The notes: a model not told the origin generated them from the sequence alone. A stretch of DNA of 56,521 nucleotides from JBAYSY01 sp041675885 (GCA_041675885.1 JBAYSY010000015.1:1-56521), one strand, 5' to 3'; shown: positions 26,401 through 35,341, counted from the first letter of the stretch. Numbers and translations: made by a program.

Positions 26401-27446
26401 CACAGCAGGCGGCCCGAAGTGCGCACCCCCTGCCCCTCGGTGACGCGGCCGATCGGCACCACGGTCTCGCCCTCCGCCTCCAGCAACGCGGCCAGTTCAC
26501 CGGCGCGGTCGGCGGCCACCACGGCGATCATGCCGATGCCGGAGTTGAAGGTCTTGAGCAGCTCGGGCTCCGCCACGCCCGCGGTCTCCGCCAGCCAGCG
26601 GAACACCGGCGGCAGCTCCCATGCGGCAAGATCGACCTCGGCCCCCAACCCTTCGGGCAGGACGCGCGGCAGGTTCTCGGTCAGCCCGCCGCCGGTGATA
26701 TGGGCAAGCGCATGGACGCCGCCCGCCCGCAGCGCCGCCAGTGCGGATTTCACGTAAAGCCGGGTCGGCGCCAGCAACGCGCGGCCCAGAGGCAGATCGG
26801 CAAACGGCGCGGGCGCGTCCCATGCGAGGCCGGAATGCTCCACCACCTTGCGCACCAGCGAATAGCCGTTCGAATGCACCCCGTCCGAGGCGAGCCCCAG
26901 CAGCACGTCGCCCTCGGCCACGCCCGCGGGCAGTCCGGTGCCGCGCTCCATCGCCCCGACCGCGAAACCGGCGAGGTCGAAGTCGTCGCCGTGATACATG
27001 CCGGGCATTTCCGCCGTCTCGCCGCCGATCAGCGCACAGCCCGAGCGGCGGCAGCCCTCGGCGATGCCGGTGACGATGCGGGCGGCGCGGTCCACATCGA
27101 GCCTGCCGGTGGCGAAATAGTCGAGGAAGAACAGCGGCTCCGCCCCCTGGCAGACCAGATCGTTGACGCACATGGCCACGAGGTCGATCCCGATGGTGTC
27201 GAACTCGCCGGTGTCGATGGCGATACGCAGCTTGGTGCCCACCCCGTCGGTCGCGGCGACAAGGATCGGGTCGGCGTAGCCCGCCGCCTTGAGGTCGAAC
27301 AGCGCGCCGAAACCGCCGAGCCCGGCCATGCTGCCCGGCCGCCGGGTCGCCCTGGCGGCGGGCTTGATCCGCTCGACCAGTTCGTTGCCCGCGTCGATAT
27401 CCACCCCCGCGTCGGCATAGGTGAGCCCGTTCTTTCCTGCGGTCAT
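26400..27446 (-). CDS. purM: Phosphoribosylformylglycinamidine cyclo-ligase
   Basis: A 348-residue AIR synthetase, the step after FGAM in purine synthesis. Signatures are GLTYADAGVDIDAGNELV, the ATP-binding AATDGVGTKLRIA, DLVAMCVNDLVCQGAEPLFFLDYFA, GGETAEMPGMY and HITGGGLTENLPR. MTAGKNG at 27446 fits the family start; the open frame extends upstream into the repeat sequence. It forms a two-gene operon with purN, and the pair lies between two inverted copies of a long repeat. Confidence 0.97.
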   Translation of the reverse strand: MTAGKNGLTYADAGVDIDAGNELVERIKPAARATRRPGSMAGLGGFGALFDLKAAGYADPILVAATDGVGTKLRIAIDTGEFDTIGIDLVAMCVNDLVCQGAEPLFFLDYFATGRLDVDRAARIVTGIAEGCRRSGCALIGGETAEMPGMYHGDDFDLAGFAVGAMERGTGLPAGVAEGDVLLGLASDGVHSNGYSLVRKVVEHSGLAWDAPAPFADLPLGRALLAPTRLYVKSALAALRAGGVHALAHITGGGLTENLPRVLPEGLGAEVDLAAWELPPVFRWLAETAGVAEPELLKTFNSGIGMIAVVAADRAGELAALLEAEGETVVPIGRVTEGQGVRTSGRLL

Positions 27447-27528
27447 GGCATATCCCCAAGGCTGGCGTTGCGGCGCGCATAGCGCATCGGCCGGGCGGGC
27501 GCAACGCGGACGGGGCGCGCACGTGGCG

Positions 27529-27702
27529 GGCCGGGCAAGGAGGCGTCTGCCCCCCTCTTGGCCCGAGGCCAATTGTTCGCCGCTGAAAGCCTTCCACTGG
27601 AAGCCTTTCCTGACGCGGCTCACCCCCGAGGATACTTGAGGACAGAAAGTGAACGAGGCACGCTCCTCTCATTTCCTGTCTCTTGAATATCCCCGCCGGA
27701 GG
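27529..27702 (-). repeat. Long intergenic repeat, right copy of inverted pair flanking purMN
   Basis: Contains the exact 58-base inverted match (27576-27633) to the left copy at 25688-25745, the shared AATATCCCCGCCGGAGG block at 27686-27702, and an imperfect match of the GGGCCGGGCAAG...CCCCCTCTTG portion. It occupies most of the 436-base gap between rlmE and purM; the rest is GC-rich sequence without a credible gene. Confidence 0.85.
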
Positions 27703-27715
27703 ATGAGCAGGATCA

Positions 27716-27740
27716 GGAATGTCTCCGGTGGAGACATTCC
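27716..27740. terminator. Perfect 11-bp hairpin downstream of rlmE
   Basis: GGAATGTCTCC, loop GGT, GGAGACATTCC. It lies 143 bases beyond the rlmE stop in its transcription direction, directly before the long repeat. There is no T-tract; a 3' RNA structure or Rho-assisted terminator is possible. Confidence 0.5.
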
Positions 27741-27882
27741 CCTGCGAACGAAGCCGCCGCTTGTCCACCGCCCGGGCAAGCACGCCACATCCCCGGCCTG
27801 CGGCCCGCGCCCGAAGGGCGCGCCCGGCCCAACGGGAGGCGCACCGCGCAGCGGGGCGCAACGACGGGCGGGAGTTCCCCGC

Positions 27883-28596
27883 TCAGGCCGTCCGGCCGCG
27901 AAAGCCCTGTGCCACCACGAATTTCTCGGAACTGTCCGACCGGCTTGCCGGGGGTTTCACGTTCGCCACCTTGCGGAAGTTCTGCTTCAGCAGCGCCTGA
28001 AGCGTGTTCTCGGCCCCGCCCGCCAGCACCTTGGCCACGAAGGTGCCGCCCTCCTCCAGCACGTCGAAGGCGAATTCCGCCGCCGCCTCGCACAGCGCGA
28101 CGATCCGCAGGTGGTCGGTCGCCTTGTGGCCCGAACTGGCCGCCGCCATGTCCGACAGCACCACGTCGGCCTTGCCGCCGAGCCAGTCCTTGACCTGCGC
28201 ATCCGCCCCCTCGGCGAGGAAGTCGAGCACATGGGTTTCGGCCCCGGCAACCGGCTCGACCTCGCGCAGATCGACGCCCAGCACCCGGCCCTGCGGGCCC
28301 TTGCCTTCGCCCAGCGCATCGACCCGCGCCACCGCGACCTGGGACCAGCCGCCGGGTGCGCAGCCGAGATCGACCACTCGCGCGCCCGGCTTCAGAAAGC
28401 CGTAACGGTCGTCGAGTTCGATCAGCTTGTAGGCGGCGCGGCCGCGATAGCCCTCGCGCCGGGCCCGCGCCACATAGGGGTCGTTGAGCTGCCGCCGCAA
28501 CCACAGGGTCGAGGACAGCTTGCGCCCCTTGGCGGTCTTGACCCGCACCTGAAGATCGCGCTGGCCGCGCCCTGATGTGCCCTTCGGTGTCTTCAT
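27883..28596 (-). CDS. rlmE: 23S rRNA (uridine-2'-O-)-methyltransferase RlmE (RrmJ/FtsJ)
   Basis: A 237-residue SAM-dependent methyltransferase that modifies U2552 of 23S rRNA. After a basic N-terminal tail (KTPKGTSGRGQRDLQVRVK) it shows RAAYKLIELDDRYGFLKPG, the SAM motif VVDLGCAPGGWSQVA, DVVLSDMAA and GGTFVAKVLAGG, carrying the K-D-K-E catalytic tetrad of the FtsJ family. The start overlaps the end of the upstream phosphatase gene by four bases (ATGA), so the two are cotranscribed. Confidence 0.95.
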   Translation of the reverse strand: MKTPKGTSGRGQRDLQVRVKTAKGRKLSSTLWLRRQLNDPYVARARREGYRGRAAYKLIELDDRYGFLKPGARVVDLGCAPGGWSQVAVARVDALGEGKGPQGRVLGVDLREVEPVAGAETHVLDFLAEGADAQVKDWLGGKADVVLSDMAAASSGHKATDHLRIVALCEAAAEFAFDVLEEGGTFVAKVLAGGAENTLQALLKQNFRKVANVKPPASRSDSSEKFVVAQGFRGRTA

Positions 28597-29732
28597 CGGA
28601 TCGGTCCGTCCTCCAGCACGCCATCGGCGCTCATCTGTGCGAAAAGCAGCCCCTCGCGCAGGCCGCGATCCGCGACCGAAAGCCGCTCGGTCGGCCAGAC
28701 CCGCATCAGCGCCTGCAGGATCGCCGCGCCCGACATGATCAGCGTATGCCGGTCGCGGCCGATGCGCGGATCGCGCCGCCGCCCGTCCGGGCCGAGCGCG
28801 AGGTAATCGCGGATCACCCCGTCGATCTGGCCCGTGGTCATGTGCAGCCCGTCGACCTTGGTCCGGTCGTAGCGCCGCAGCCCGAGCCAGGACGCCGCCA
28901 CCGTGGTCACCGTGCCCGAGGTGCCGATGATCTGGAACCCCTCGCGCACGGTCTCGGCGTTGTAGGGCGAGAAGCTCGACAGGTTTTCCTCGAAGAACCA
29001 GCTCATCAGCGCAAAGCGGGCCGCGTCGTCATCGACATCGCCGAACTGCTCGCGCAGCGTGGCGACGCCGAGCGGGACCGAGATCCAGTCCACCACCCGC
29101 GCCGCCGGGCCGGGGCCGGAAACCGTCAGCCCGTCGCGGAACCGCATCAGCGCGCGAGGCCGTTCGGCGGGCGGCACGGCGGTCAGGTCGATCCAGACCA
29201 GTTCTGTCGAGCCGCCGCCGATATCCACCACCAGCAACTGTTCGGTCCGGCGCGAGACCAGCGGCGCGCAGGAGACGACGGCAAGCCGCGCCTCTTCCTC
29301 GGGCGAGATGATTTCCAGCGCAAGCCCGGTCTCGCGCCGGACATGGCGCGAGAATTCGCGCCCGTTGATGGCGCGGCGGCAGGCTTCGGTGGCGACAAAG
29401 CGCATCCGGGTCACGCCATGCGACTGGAGCTTGTGCTGGCAGATGCGCAGCGCCTGCACCGTGCGGCCCATGGCGGCACGCGACAACCGGCCCGAGCTTT
29501 CCAGCCCCGAGCCGAGGTGGACGGTTTTCGAGAAACTGTCCACGACGCGGAACTGACTGCCCTCCGGGCGGGCAATCAGCATCCGGCAACTGTTGGTGCC
29601 GAGGTCCAGCGCCGCATAGAGTTGCGGCCCGGAACCCGGCGGGGTGCCGGACGTCTCGACCGGCTTGCCGTCCCCCTCGGGGAACGGGGCACTCGGGATC
29701 GCGTCCGCACCCAAGGGACGCTCGGGCGTCAT
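28593..29732 (-). CDS. Ppx/GppA-family exopolyphosphatase / pppGpp phosphohydrolase
   Basis: A 379-residue ASKHA-fold phosphatase. Phosphate-binding motifs are YAALDLGTNSCRMLIA (about residue 40) and LLVVDIGGGSTELVWI (about residue 170), with EACRRAINGREF and GTSGTVTTVAA between and after. It matches the shorter bacterial group often encoded beside rlmE in Rhodobacteraceae. Whether polyphosphate or pppGpp is the substrate cannot be read from the sequence. The first 35 residues are hydrophilic and variable, so the exact start is uncertain. Confidence 0.9.
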   Translation of the reverse strand: MTPERPLGADAIPSAPFPEGDGKPVETSGTPPGSGPQLYAALDLGTNSCRMLIARPEGSQFRVVDSFSKTVHLGSGLESSGRLSRAAMGRTVQALRICQHKLQSHGVTRMRFVATEACRRAINGREFSRHVRRETGLALEIISPEEEARLAVVSCAPLVSRRTEQLLVVDIGGGSTELVWIDLTAVPPAERPRALMRFRDGLTVSGPGPAARVVDWISVPLGVATLREQFGDVDDDAARFALMSWFFEENLSSFSPYNAETVREGFQIIGTSGTVTTVAASWLGLRRYDRTKVDGLHMTTGQIDGVIRDYLALGPDGRRRDPRIGRDRHTLIMSGAAILQALMRVWPTERLSVADRGLREGLLFAQMSADGVLEDGPIR

Positions 29733-30153
29733 CGCCGCCCTCCGATTTCAGGTTGCCCCCAACCTAGTCACCGCGGGGGACGCGCGCAAGCGGCAACGGT
29801 TGTTCCGGACGGCATGGGGCGCGGCACGGCCCGGGCATCGTTTCCTTATTTGATACAGTATCTAGATATATAATTGATTGTTCACGCAAAATCCCTGAAA
29901 AACGAATCGCCTCGCCACAACTTCCGGGTGAGTCTCCCAGATCGGGATCGCCATCACCGCCGCATTTTCACCCCTGGCGCGAAACGCCTGCCAGGCAATC
30001 CGGCGAAACGCAATCCAGGATTGTAAAATGGCGGGGAAACTTGCCAATCACGGCAAAATTGCGGCAAGTTGATGGTGCCGGATGGGCACATCCCGGCCGT
30101 TGCAGGCAGGCAGGTTTCACCGCAGGCCGTTGTGTAAACTGGGAGTTGAAGGA
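29733..30153. promoter_or_regulatory. 421-base regulatory gap before the first PIPLP-tagged protein
   Basis: Divergent gap between ppx/gppA (minus) and the secreted protein at 30154 (plus). An AT-rich patch at 29846-29880 contains a perfect TATAAT (29869-29874) and an 11-base palindrome GATAC-A-GTATC just upstream; no good -35 is seen at 16-18 bases. Closer to the gene, TGGCGGGGAAACTTGCC (30029-30045) resembles a sigma-54 site but its spacing is one base too long. AAGGA precedes the ATG. Confidence 0.4.
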
Positions 30154-30840
30154 ATGAGAGTTAAGGAATTGGTCGCCGCCACCGCCGTTGCCGTGGTCAT
30201 GGCGGGCGGCGCTGCGGCTTCGACGATCAAGGTCGATTATCAGGGCAACACCGCACATGGCAGCTACGGCAAGGCAACGGTCACGCTGACCGCCCCCGGA
30301 AAGCTTCCGGTTGCGAACCCGGTCAGTGCCGGGGCCTTTGCGTTGAATGCGGATTCGCTGGGGGATTTCGCGGCTTGGTGCCTCGATCTGGCCACCACCA
30401 TGACGCCGGGCAAGAACTACACGGTGACCGACAGCCCGTTCAGCGGGAACTCGTTGTCAGAGAAGGTGATTGGCAATATCCAGAAGCTGTTCAACACCGC
30501 CTACGCGGCGCTTGATCTGAACGAGAACGCGGAATCCGCCGGGTTCCAGCTGGCGCTGTGGGAACTGGTGTATGAAACCGGTAACAAGTTCGATGTCAGC
30601 AAGGGCAAATTCAAAGCATCCGGCGATACTGCCGCCGTGAATTTCGCCAACGGCCTGCTGAAGGGCCTCGACGGGGATGCGACGCAAAACTACGAGATGA
30701 CCTTCCTCCAGTCGAAACACAGCCAGAACCTCGTGACCGCGAATGTGGCGCCGATCCCGCTTCCGGCGGCCGGGTTCCTGATGCTGGGCGCGCTCGGCGG
30801 GCTGGGGCTTGCGGCCCGCAAGCGGCGCAAGACGGCCTGA
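30154..30840 (+). CDS. Secreted exosortase substrate with PIPLPA C-terminal sorting signal; thioester-like Cys/Gln motifs
   Basis: A 228-residue exported protein. A signal peptide is at residues 1-23 (VAATAVAVVMAGGAAAS). The C-terminus has the tripartite VPLPA-CTERM-like signal: APIPLPAAGF, a hydrophobic stretch (LMLGALGGLGLAA) and a basic tail RKRRKTA. It is therefore a likely substrate of the exosortase at 49773. The middle contains AAWCLDLATT and, about 60 residues later, AGFQLALWELVYETG, an arrangement reminiscent of the Cys...Gln pair of internal-thioester adhesion domains; this is resemblance only. AAGGA precedes the ATG at a good distance, and a hairpin terminator follows the stop. Confidence 0.85.
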   Translation: MRVKELVAATAVAVVMAGGAAASTIKVDYQGNTAHGSYGKATVTLTAPGKLPVANPVSAGAFALNADSLGDFAAWCLDLATTMTPGKNYTVTDSPFSGNSLSEKVIGNIQKLFNTAYAALDLNENAESAGFQLALWELVYETGNKFDVSKGKFKASGDTAAVNFANGLLKGLDGDATQNYEMTFLQSKHSQNLVTANVAPIPLPAAGFLMLGALGGLGLAARKRRKTA

Positions 30841-30866
30841 CGGCACAGCGCAATCGGAAAAGACAG

Positions 30867-30894
30867 AACGGGCGGGCCTGCGGGGCCGCCCGTT
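30867..30894 (+). terminator. Terminator after the first PIPLPA protein gene
   Basis: AACGGGCGG...CCGCCCGTT with further inner GC pairs, followed by TCGCTT. The next bases repeat CCCGTTTCGCTT a second time. The remaining gap to 31240 (399 bases in all) holds no gene; the part before 31240 is AT-richer and ends with a TATATT that could be a -10 element at 31193-31198. Confidence 0.7.
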
Positions 30895-31239
30895 TCGCTT
30901 GCCGGCCCGTTTCGCTTTCCGGAGTGCCGCACCGGGTCATGCCGCCTTGCGGCGGGGGCGCTTTTCCGCATTTGGGGGCAGAGCGAATCGGACGGCGGGA
31001 GGAAATCATCGTCGTTTCCGGGCCGAACCGAACCGGGCTCCATGACGCTCTTTGTTGCCTATCAGACAACAATACAACGAAAATCGCGCCCTGATTGTGC
31101 CTCCGCCGAAAACGCAACCGGAATTATGGCGAAATCAGGCCCGATTTGCGGCGAAATCGCAGAATTCGCTTACCCTCCGCCCGGCGGCACGCTATATTCA
31201 TAGCCGGTTGGGATACCCATACTGTGTGAGGTGAGAATC

Positions 31240-31914
31240 ATGATCAAGAAATTTGCATATGGTGCGGTGGCGGCGGCTGCGCTGACCTTTGCACCGCTTG
31301 CGGCGTCGGCGGCGACCGTGAGCCAGACGGTGCTGAACACCCATGGCGACTTTATTGCCGCAGGGGTGAACCTGGACGCGAGCGTGACGGCGCTGCTGCC
31401 TGCCGGTGCCTCCTGGGCGGGCGATGCGGCTGCCACTGTGACCGGTAGCGTTGACGGCCAATACAGGTCGCCGTTCCCGGATGTCATGGTCCAGCCCGCT
31501 GACGCCCCTGCCCTCCCGTATTTCAGCGTTGATGCTGACGCGAGCCCGATCACCTTGGCGTTCGACAAGACTCAGACCGCGTTCAGCCTCGTCTGGGGTT
31601 CGATCGACAGCTACAACACGCTGCGCTTCTTCTTGGGCGACGACGAGGTGACCGGATTCAGTCACGGCGGCCCTTTCGCGGCTAACAGCCTGACTGGCTC
31701 GATACTTACTCCGCCGGGTGCTGCAGGCACGGGTGCATCGCTCGTGGAAATCAGCGACATTCTGTTCGACTCGGTGGTGTTCGTGACCGACCAGAACTCC
31801 TTCGAGTTCTCGAACATCCAGGCCACGCCGATCCCGCTTCCGGCGGCCGGGTTCCTGCTGATGGGCGCGCTTGGCGGGCTGGCGGTCATCCGCCGCCGTC
31901 GCAAGGACGCCTGA
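31240..31914 (+). CDS. Secreted exosortase substrate with PIPLPA C-terminal sorting signal
   Basis: A 224-residue exported protein with a signal peptide (MIKKFAYGAVAAAALTFAPLAASA) and the C-terminal signal TPIPLPAAGFLLMGALGGLAVIRRRRKDA in outline: PIPLPA, hydrophobic helix, basic end. The mature part has AFSLVWGSIDSYNTLRFFLG followed by FEFSNI, which resembles the Npun_F0296 type of exosortase-dependent surface proteins; this is from memory and uncertain. The C-terminal 25 residues are very similar to those of the gene at 30154, while the mature parts differ. GTGAGGTGAG precedes the ATG. A strong terminator follows. Confidence 0.85.
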   Translation: MIKKFAYGAVAAAALTFAPLAASAATVSQTVLNTHGDFIAAGVNLDASVTALLPAGASWAGDAAATVTGSVDGQYRSPFPDVMVQPADAPALPYFSVDADASPITLAFDKTQTAFSLVWGSIDSYNTLRFFLGDDEVTGFSHGGPFAANSLTGSILTPPGAAGTGASLVEISDILFDSVVFVTDQNSFEFSNIQATPIPLPAAGFLLMGALGGLAVIRRRRKDA

Positions 31915-31938
31915 GCCACAAAGGCTACGGAAACACGC

Positions 31939-31966
31939 AAAGGGCCGCGCATCGCGCGGCCCTTTT
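31939..31966 (+). terminator. Rho-independent terminator
   Basis: AAAGGGCCGCGC, loop ATC, GCGCGGCCCTTTT. A 12-base-pair stem followed by T residues; it separates the plus-strand protein gene from the convergent glycosyltransferase and can work both ways. Confidence 0.88.
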
Positions 31967-32002
31967 GCATGACCCGGGACGGCGCCCCGGGTCATGGCGC
32001 AA

Positions 32003-32929
32003 TCAGACCCTGCCGCCCGCCGCCTGCCGCAGCATCCAGACCATGCGCAGGCAGCGCAGCCGGAACAGCACCGCCGCCGCCCGCGCCCGCTCGCCCGGTC
32101 CGTTCAGCCGCGGACTGGCCAGCACCCGGGGCAGATGCGCCACCGCGCTTGCGGGCATCGCCAGCCCGCGCAGCGCCCAGCGCAGCCGCGGGCCCGCGCT
32201 TCGGCTGCGGTCGGCGATGGCCTGGCCGAACATCTCCTGCGTCAGCCGCCGCCACTTGTGCCGCAGCGCGGGCCAGTCGGAGCGCGACGGATGGCCGACG
32301 CGCAGCCCGTCCTCATAGATCAGCCGGAACCCCATGGCGGTGGCGCGGAACGACCAGTCACGATCCTCGGACACGCCGGTGCGGAACGGGCCAACCGCCT
32401 CGAACACGTCGCGGCGGGTGACAAGGTTGCCGGTGCCGGTAAAGCCCTGAACCTCGATATAATTGCGGAAGTCGAAGGCGAAGACGATCTCGAACGCCTC
32501 GGCGCCGCTGCGCGGCGGCGGAGTTTCGTCGAACACCCCGACCCGGCCGCCGATCAGGTCGGCCCGCCCGGCCACCTGCCGCGCCACCGTCACCCAGTCG
32601 GGCGCGGCCACGCAATCGGCGTCGATGAACAGCAGAAGCGGCGCGGTGGTCTCGGCCACGCCCCGGTTGCGCGCCAGCGCGGCACCCCGGCCCGGCTCGG
32701 AGACAAAGCGCACCTGCGGGAACAGCGGCCCCAGCGCGTCGGGCGGCGGGTCCGATCCGTTGTCCACCACCACCACCTCGCACCCGGTCAGGTCGTTGCG
32801 CATCAGCGCCGCAAGGCAGCGTTCCAGCCGTGGCAGGTCGTTGTAATGCGGCACGATGATCGCGGCCGAGGGGGCGGCATCCGGCCCCCCCGGCCCGCCG
32901 GATGCCTCGTCAGTATCCGCCGTAGTCAT
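32003..32929 (-). CDS. Family 2 glycosyltransferase
   Basis: A 308-residue GT-A fold enzyme. The nucleotide-sugar-binding segment SAAIIVPHYNDLPRLERCLAAL is followed by VVVVDNGSDPPPD, ALARNRGV, and FIDADCVAAPDW with the DxD metal site; GVSEDRDWSFRATAMGF is the acceptor-side ED motif. The C-terminus (about residues 220-308) is arginine-rich and amphipathic and may associate with the membrane. The start overlaps the end of the kinase-like gene upstream by 20 bases, placing it last in a four-gene minus-strand operon for exopolysaccharide assembly. The sugar is unknown. Confidence 0.9.
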   Translation of the reverse strand: MTTADTDEASGGPGGPDAAPSAAIIVPHYNDLPRLERCLAALMRNDLTGCEVVVVDNGSDPPPDALGPLFPQVRFVSEPGRGAALARNRGVAETTAPLLLFIDADCVAAPDWVTVARQVAGRADLIGGRVGVFDETPPPRSGAEAFEIVFAFDFRNYIEVQGFTGTGNLVTRRDVFEAVGPFRTGVSEDRDWSFRATAMGFRLIYEDGLRVGHPSRSDWPALRHKWRRLTQEMFGQAIADRSRSAGPRLRWALRGLAMPASAVAHLPRVLASPRLNGPGERARAAAVLFRLRCLRMVWMLRQAAGGRV

Positions 32930-33758
32930 AGCCGTAGGCCCCGCCGGAATAGCGGCACTTGTTCAGCACGATCCCCATCACGTTTGTCAGTTCGGAAATC
33001 TGGCGTTCGGCCACGTCGATCTGGTCCATCGGTGTGCGTTCGGCCGCCGCCACCAGCACCGCGCAATCGACATGTTGCAGGAAGGCGATGTTGTCGTCGC
33101 TGGCCATCAGCGGCGAGATGTCGAAGATCATCAGGTCGGGGGCGTAGGTTTCATCCAGATCCTCAAGCACCTGCCGGGTCTGGAGGCTTTGCAGCAGTTC
33201 CGACGGGTTGCGCACCGGCCCCCGGTTCAGCCCGAAGGCCAGGTTGCCGCCGTAGCGCAGCCCGTGTTCGGCAAAGGGGATGCGCCCCTCGAACACATCG
33301 GCCATGGTATGGGCGGGCTTTTGCAACAGCAGCGTCGCCAGCGCGGGCCGCCGCAGGTCCACGTCGATGAGCATGGTGCGCAGATCGCGCTGACGGCCGA
33401 AGCTGAAGGCGAGGTTGGCCACCGTCGTGGTCTTGCCGCAGCCCGAATGCGGCGAGACCACCGCCACCCGTTTCCAGCCGTGGGTCTGGGCCTGATGGAT
33501 GATCCGGGTGCGCAGCAGGTCGTAGGGGCCTGCCTCGGGGCCGGTCTCGATCGAGACCACCCGCTTGCGGTTGAGCTGCGCCCGGTCCACCTTCATCTCG
33601 GCCAGCGCCTGCCAGGCGGCGGTGACCACCTCGGGCGTGGTGGGCGCGGCGGAGGAGAGCACGGCGGCGGCCTGCCCCGGGGCGGGGGCGGGCCTTTCCG
33701 CACGTTCCCGGTTGCGCGCCTCGCGCGCCTTCGCCACGGCGACCTGCAAGCGTTCCAT
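32910..33758 (-). CDS. Polysaccharide co-polymerase tyrosine autokinase-like ATPase (CpsD/CapB type)
   Basis: A 282-residue cytoplasmic P-loop protein. Walker A is PHSGCGKTTT (about residue 105), Walker A' is MLIDVDLRRP, and Walker B is LMIFDISP. The last residues form a tyrosine cluster (YSGGAYGYDYGGY), the typical autophosphorylation tail of bacterial tyrosine kinases. It would work with the Wzz-like protein encoded just upstream to control polymer length. MERLQVAVAKAREARNRER at 33758 was chosen; longer in-frame extensions overlap the Wzz gene and look noncoding. Confidence 0.9.
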   Translation of the reverse strand: MERLQVAVAKAREARNRERAERPAPAPGQAAAVLSSAAPTTPEVVTAAWQALAEMKVDRAQLNRKRVVSIETGPEAGPYDLLRTRIIHQAQTHGWKRVAVVSPHSGCGKTTTVANLAFSFGRQRDLRTMLIDVDLRRPALATLLLQKPAHTMADVFEGRIPFAEHGLRYGGNLAFGLNRGPVRNPSELLQSLQTRQVLEDLDETYAPDLMIFDISPLMASDDNIAFLQHVDCAVLVAAAERTPMDQIDVAERQISELTNVMGIVLNKCRYSGGAYGYDYGGY

Positions 33759-33804
33759 TCTCAGAAAACCCCTTCCTCGTTGCGCGCCATCGCGGCGGCC
33801 ACCC

Positions 33805-35340
33805 TTACCAGCGCACCCCGATCCGGTCCATCGCCCGGTCGGCCAGCAGGTCGAGCGGCAGATAGAACTGATGCACCGCATAGACCGCAAGCGGCACCCC
33901 GAGCAGGATCGCGGTGAGCACGAAGCTGCGGACGAAACGCTTGCCCAGAACCTCGCGCCGGGTGCGCATGTGCGGGATCACCGCAAGCGGCTGCACCCCG
34001 AGCCGGTTGACGATATCCTCGGGGCGGCGGGCGGTGCGGTTCAACACTTCGAGCAGCACGATGAAGCCAAGCCCCAGCATGACCCCCAGCACGCTGCCGC
34101 CCCCGGCGATCAGCACCCGGTTCGGCTTGGTCGGCTCGTCCGGTGTCGCGGGCGGCTCGATGACCGAGATCCGCTGCCCCTGCGACAGCGCCTCGATCCG
34201 GTCGCCGGTGCTGGCGCGGGCCAGCCGGTCCACGGCGGTGTTGTATTGCTGTTGCAGGTTCTCGTAGGTGCGGTTCAGCTCATCCAGCGCGATCATGTTC
34301 GCCGGGGTGCGGGCGATGGCGTCGCCCAGAGCATCAAGCCGCACCTCGGTCTCGGCCTGCTGTTCGCGCAGCAGCGCGATGCGGGTATCAAGTTCGGCAA
34401 GCTGCACGTCCAGCATCGACAGCCCGCCGTTATCATCCCCCACGGGCACGCCCGCCTGCCTGCGCACCGCCGCTTCAAGCTGTTCGATCCGGGCGCGGGC
34501 CATGCGCACACGGGGGTTTTCCTCGCTGAGCACCAGAAGCAGGTCGTCGAGTTCGCCCTGCATCCGCTCCAGCTCACGCTCCTGCGGGGTGAGGGCGCGC
34601 GCCGGCGCGGTGGTGGTGCGGCCGGTGGCGTGGAACATCTCGACCGTGCGCTCACGCTGGGCGGTCAGCATGGAGATGTCGCGGCTGATCTGCGACAGGC
34701 GTTCCTGCAAGGACGCCTGCTGGGTCAGCCGGAACTGGAGCGCATCGGGCAGCGCGTCGGAATTCTCGGTCTTGAGCGCAAGGATGCGCGCGCTCTGCCG
34801 GTCGAGTTCCTCGCCAAGACGGGCGACCTCGCGCTCGAAGAATTCCAGCGTCTGACCGGCGCGGGCGGTGCGGAAGGTCACGTTGTCGCGCTGGATCAGC
34901 GTCAGGTATTCGTTCAGCACCCGCGCGGCCCTGGTGCCCGAAGTGGCCTCGAAACTGATCGACATCAGCGGAGCGGCATCGCGGGCGCCCGCGCTGCGGA
35001 TATCGGTGCGCGCCCGCATCGCCCGCACGATCTCGTCGGCATTCATCCGCGCCAGATCGTCGAACACCTCGGTCCGCCGGGCGATATCGAGCAGGTTCGC
35101 CCGGGTCATCAGCCGCTGTTCGATGATCTGAAGCTGTTCCTGAACCGGCTGGTTCACGGTGGAGGTGGCGAGTTCCGCGGGAATCTGCGGCGCCTCGATC
35201 AGCAGCCGGGTCTGGGCGACATAGGCGGGCGGCAGCGTCATGGCCACCGTCACCGCCACCGCGGCAACCACCATGGAGATCAGCAGGAAATAATGCGACC
35301 TGCGGAAAAACAGCGAAAGATAGAAACGGGCATCGGTCAT
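33805..35340 (-). CDS. Wzz/GumC-family chain length determinant protein
   Basis: A 511-residue inner-membrane protein. A first membrane helix at about residues 19-38 (YFLLISMVVAAVAVTVAM), a long periplasmic coiled-coil region with many heptad-like segments (residues 60-400), and a second helix near residue 415 (VLIAGGGSVLGVMLGLGFIVLLEV) frame the Wzz fold; an extra hydrophobic segment lies near the C-terminus (SFVLTAILLGVPLAVYAV). MTDARFYLSLFFRRSHYFL at 35340 is the expected start. The ATPase gene ends one base upstream, and the tyrosine kinase-like gene follows, so the three act together in polymer assembly. Confidence 0.9.
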   Translation of the reverse strand: MTDARFYLSLFFRRSHYFLLISMVVAAVAVTVAMTLPPAYVAQTRLLIEAPQIPAELATSTVNQPVQEQLQIIEQRLMTRANLLDIARRTEVFDDLARMNADEIVRAMRARTDIRSAGARDAAPLMSISFEATSGTRAARVLNEYLTLIQRDNVTFRTARAGQTLEFFEREVARLGEELDRQSARILALKTENSDALPDALQFRLTQQASLQERLSQISRDISMLTAQRERTVEMFHATGRTTTAPARALTPQERELERMQGELDDLLLVLSEENPRVRMARARIEQLEAAVRRQAGVPVGDDNGGLSMLDVQLAELDTRIALLREQQAETEVRLDALGDAIARTPANMIALDELNRTYENLQQQYNTAVDRLARASTGDRIEALSQGQRISVIEPPATPDEPTKPNRVLIAGGGSVLGVMLGLGFIVLLEVLNRTARRPEDIVNRLGVQPLAVIPHMRTRREVLGKRFVRSFVLTAILLGVPLAVYAVHQFYLPLDLLADRAMDRIGVRW

Positions 35341-35341
35341 T

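Noticed and set aside
30029..30045. Possible sigma-54 site upstream of the first PIPLPA protein
   Set aside because: TGGC and TTGC are present but separated by 11 instead of 10 bases between the invariant GG and GC.
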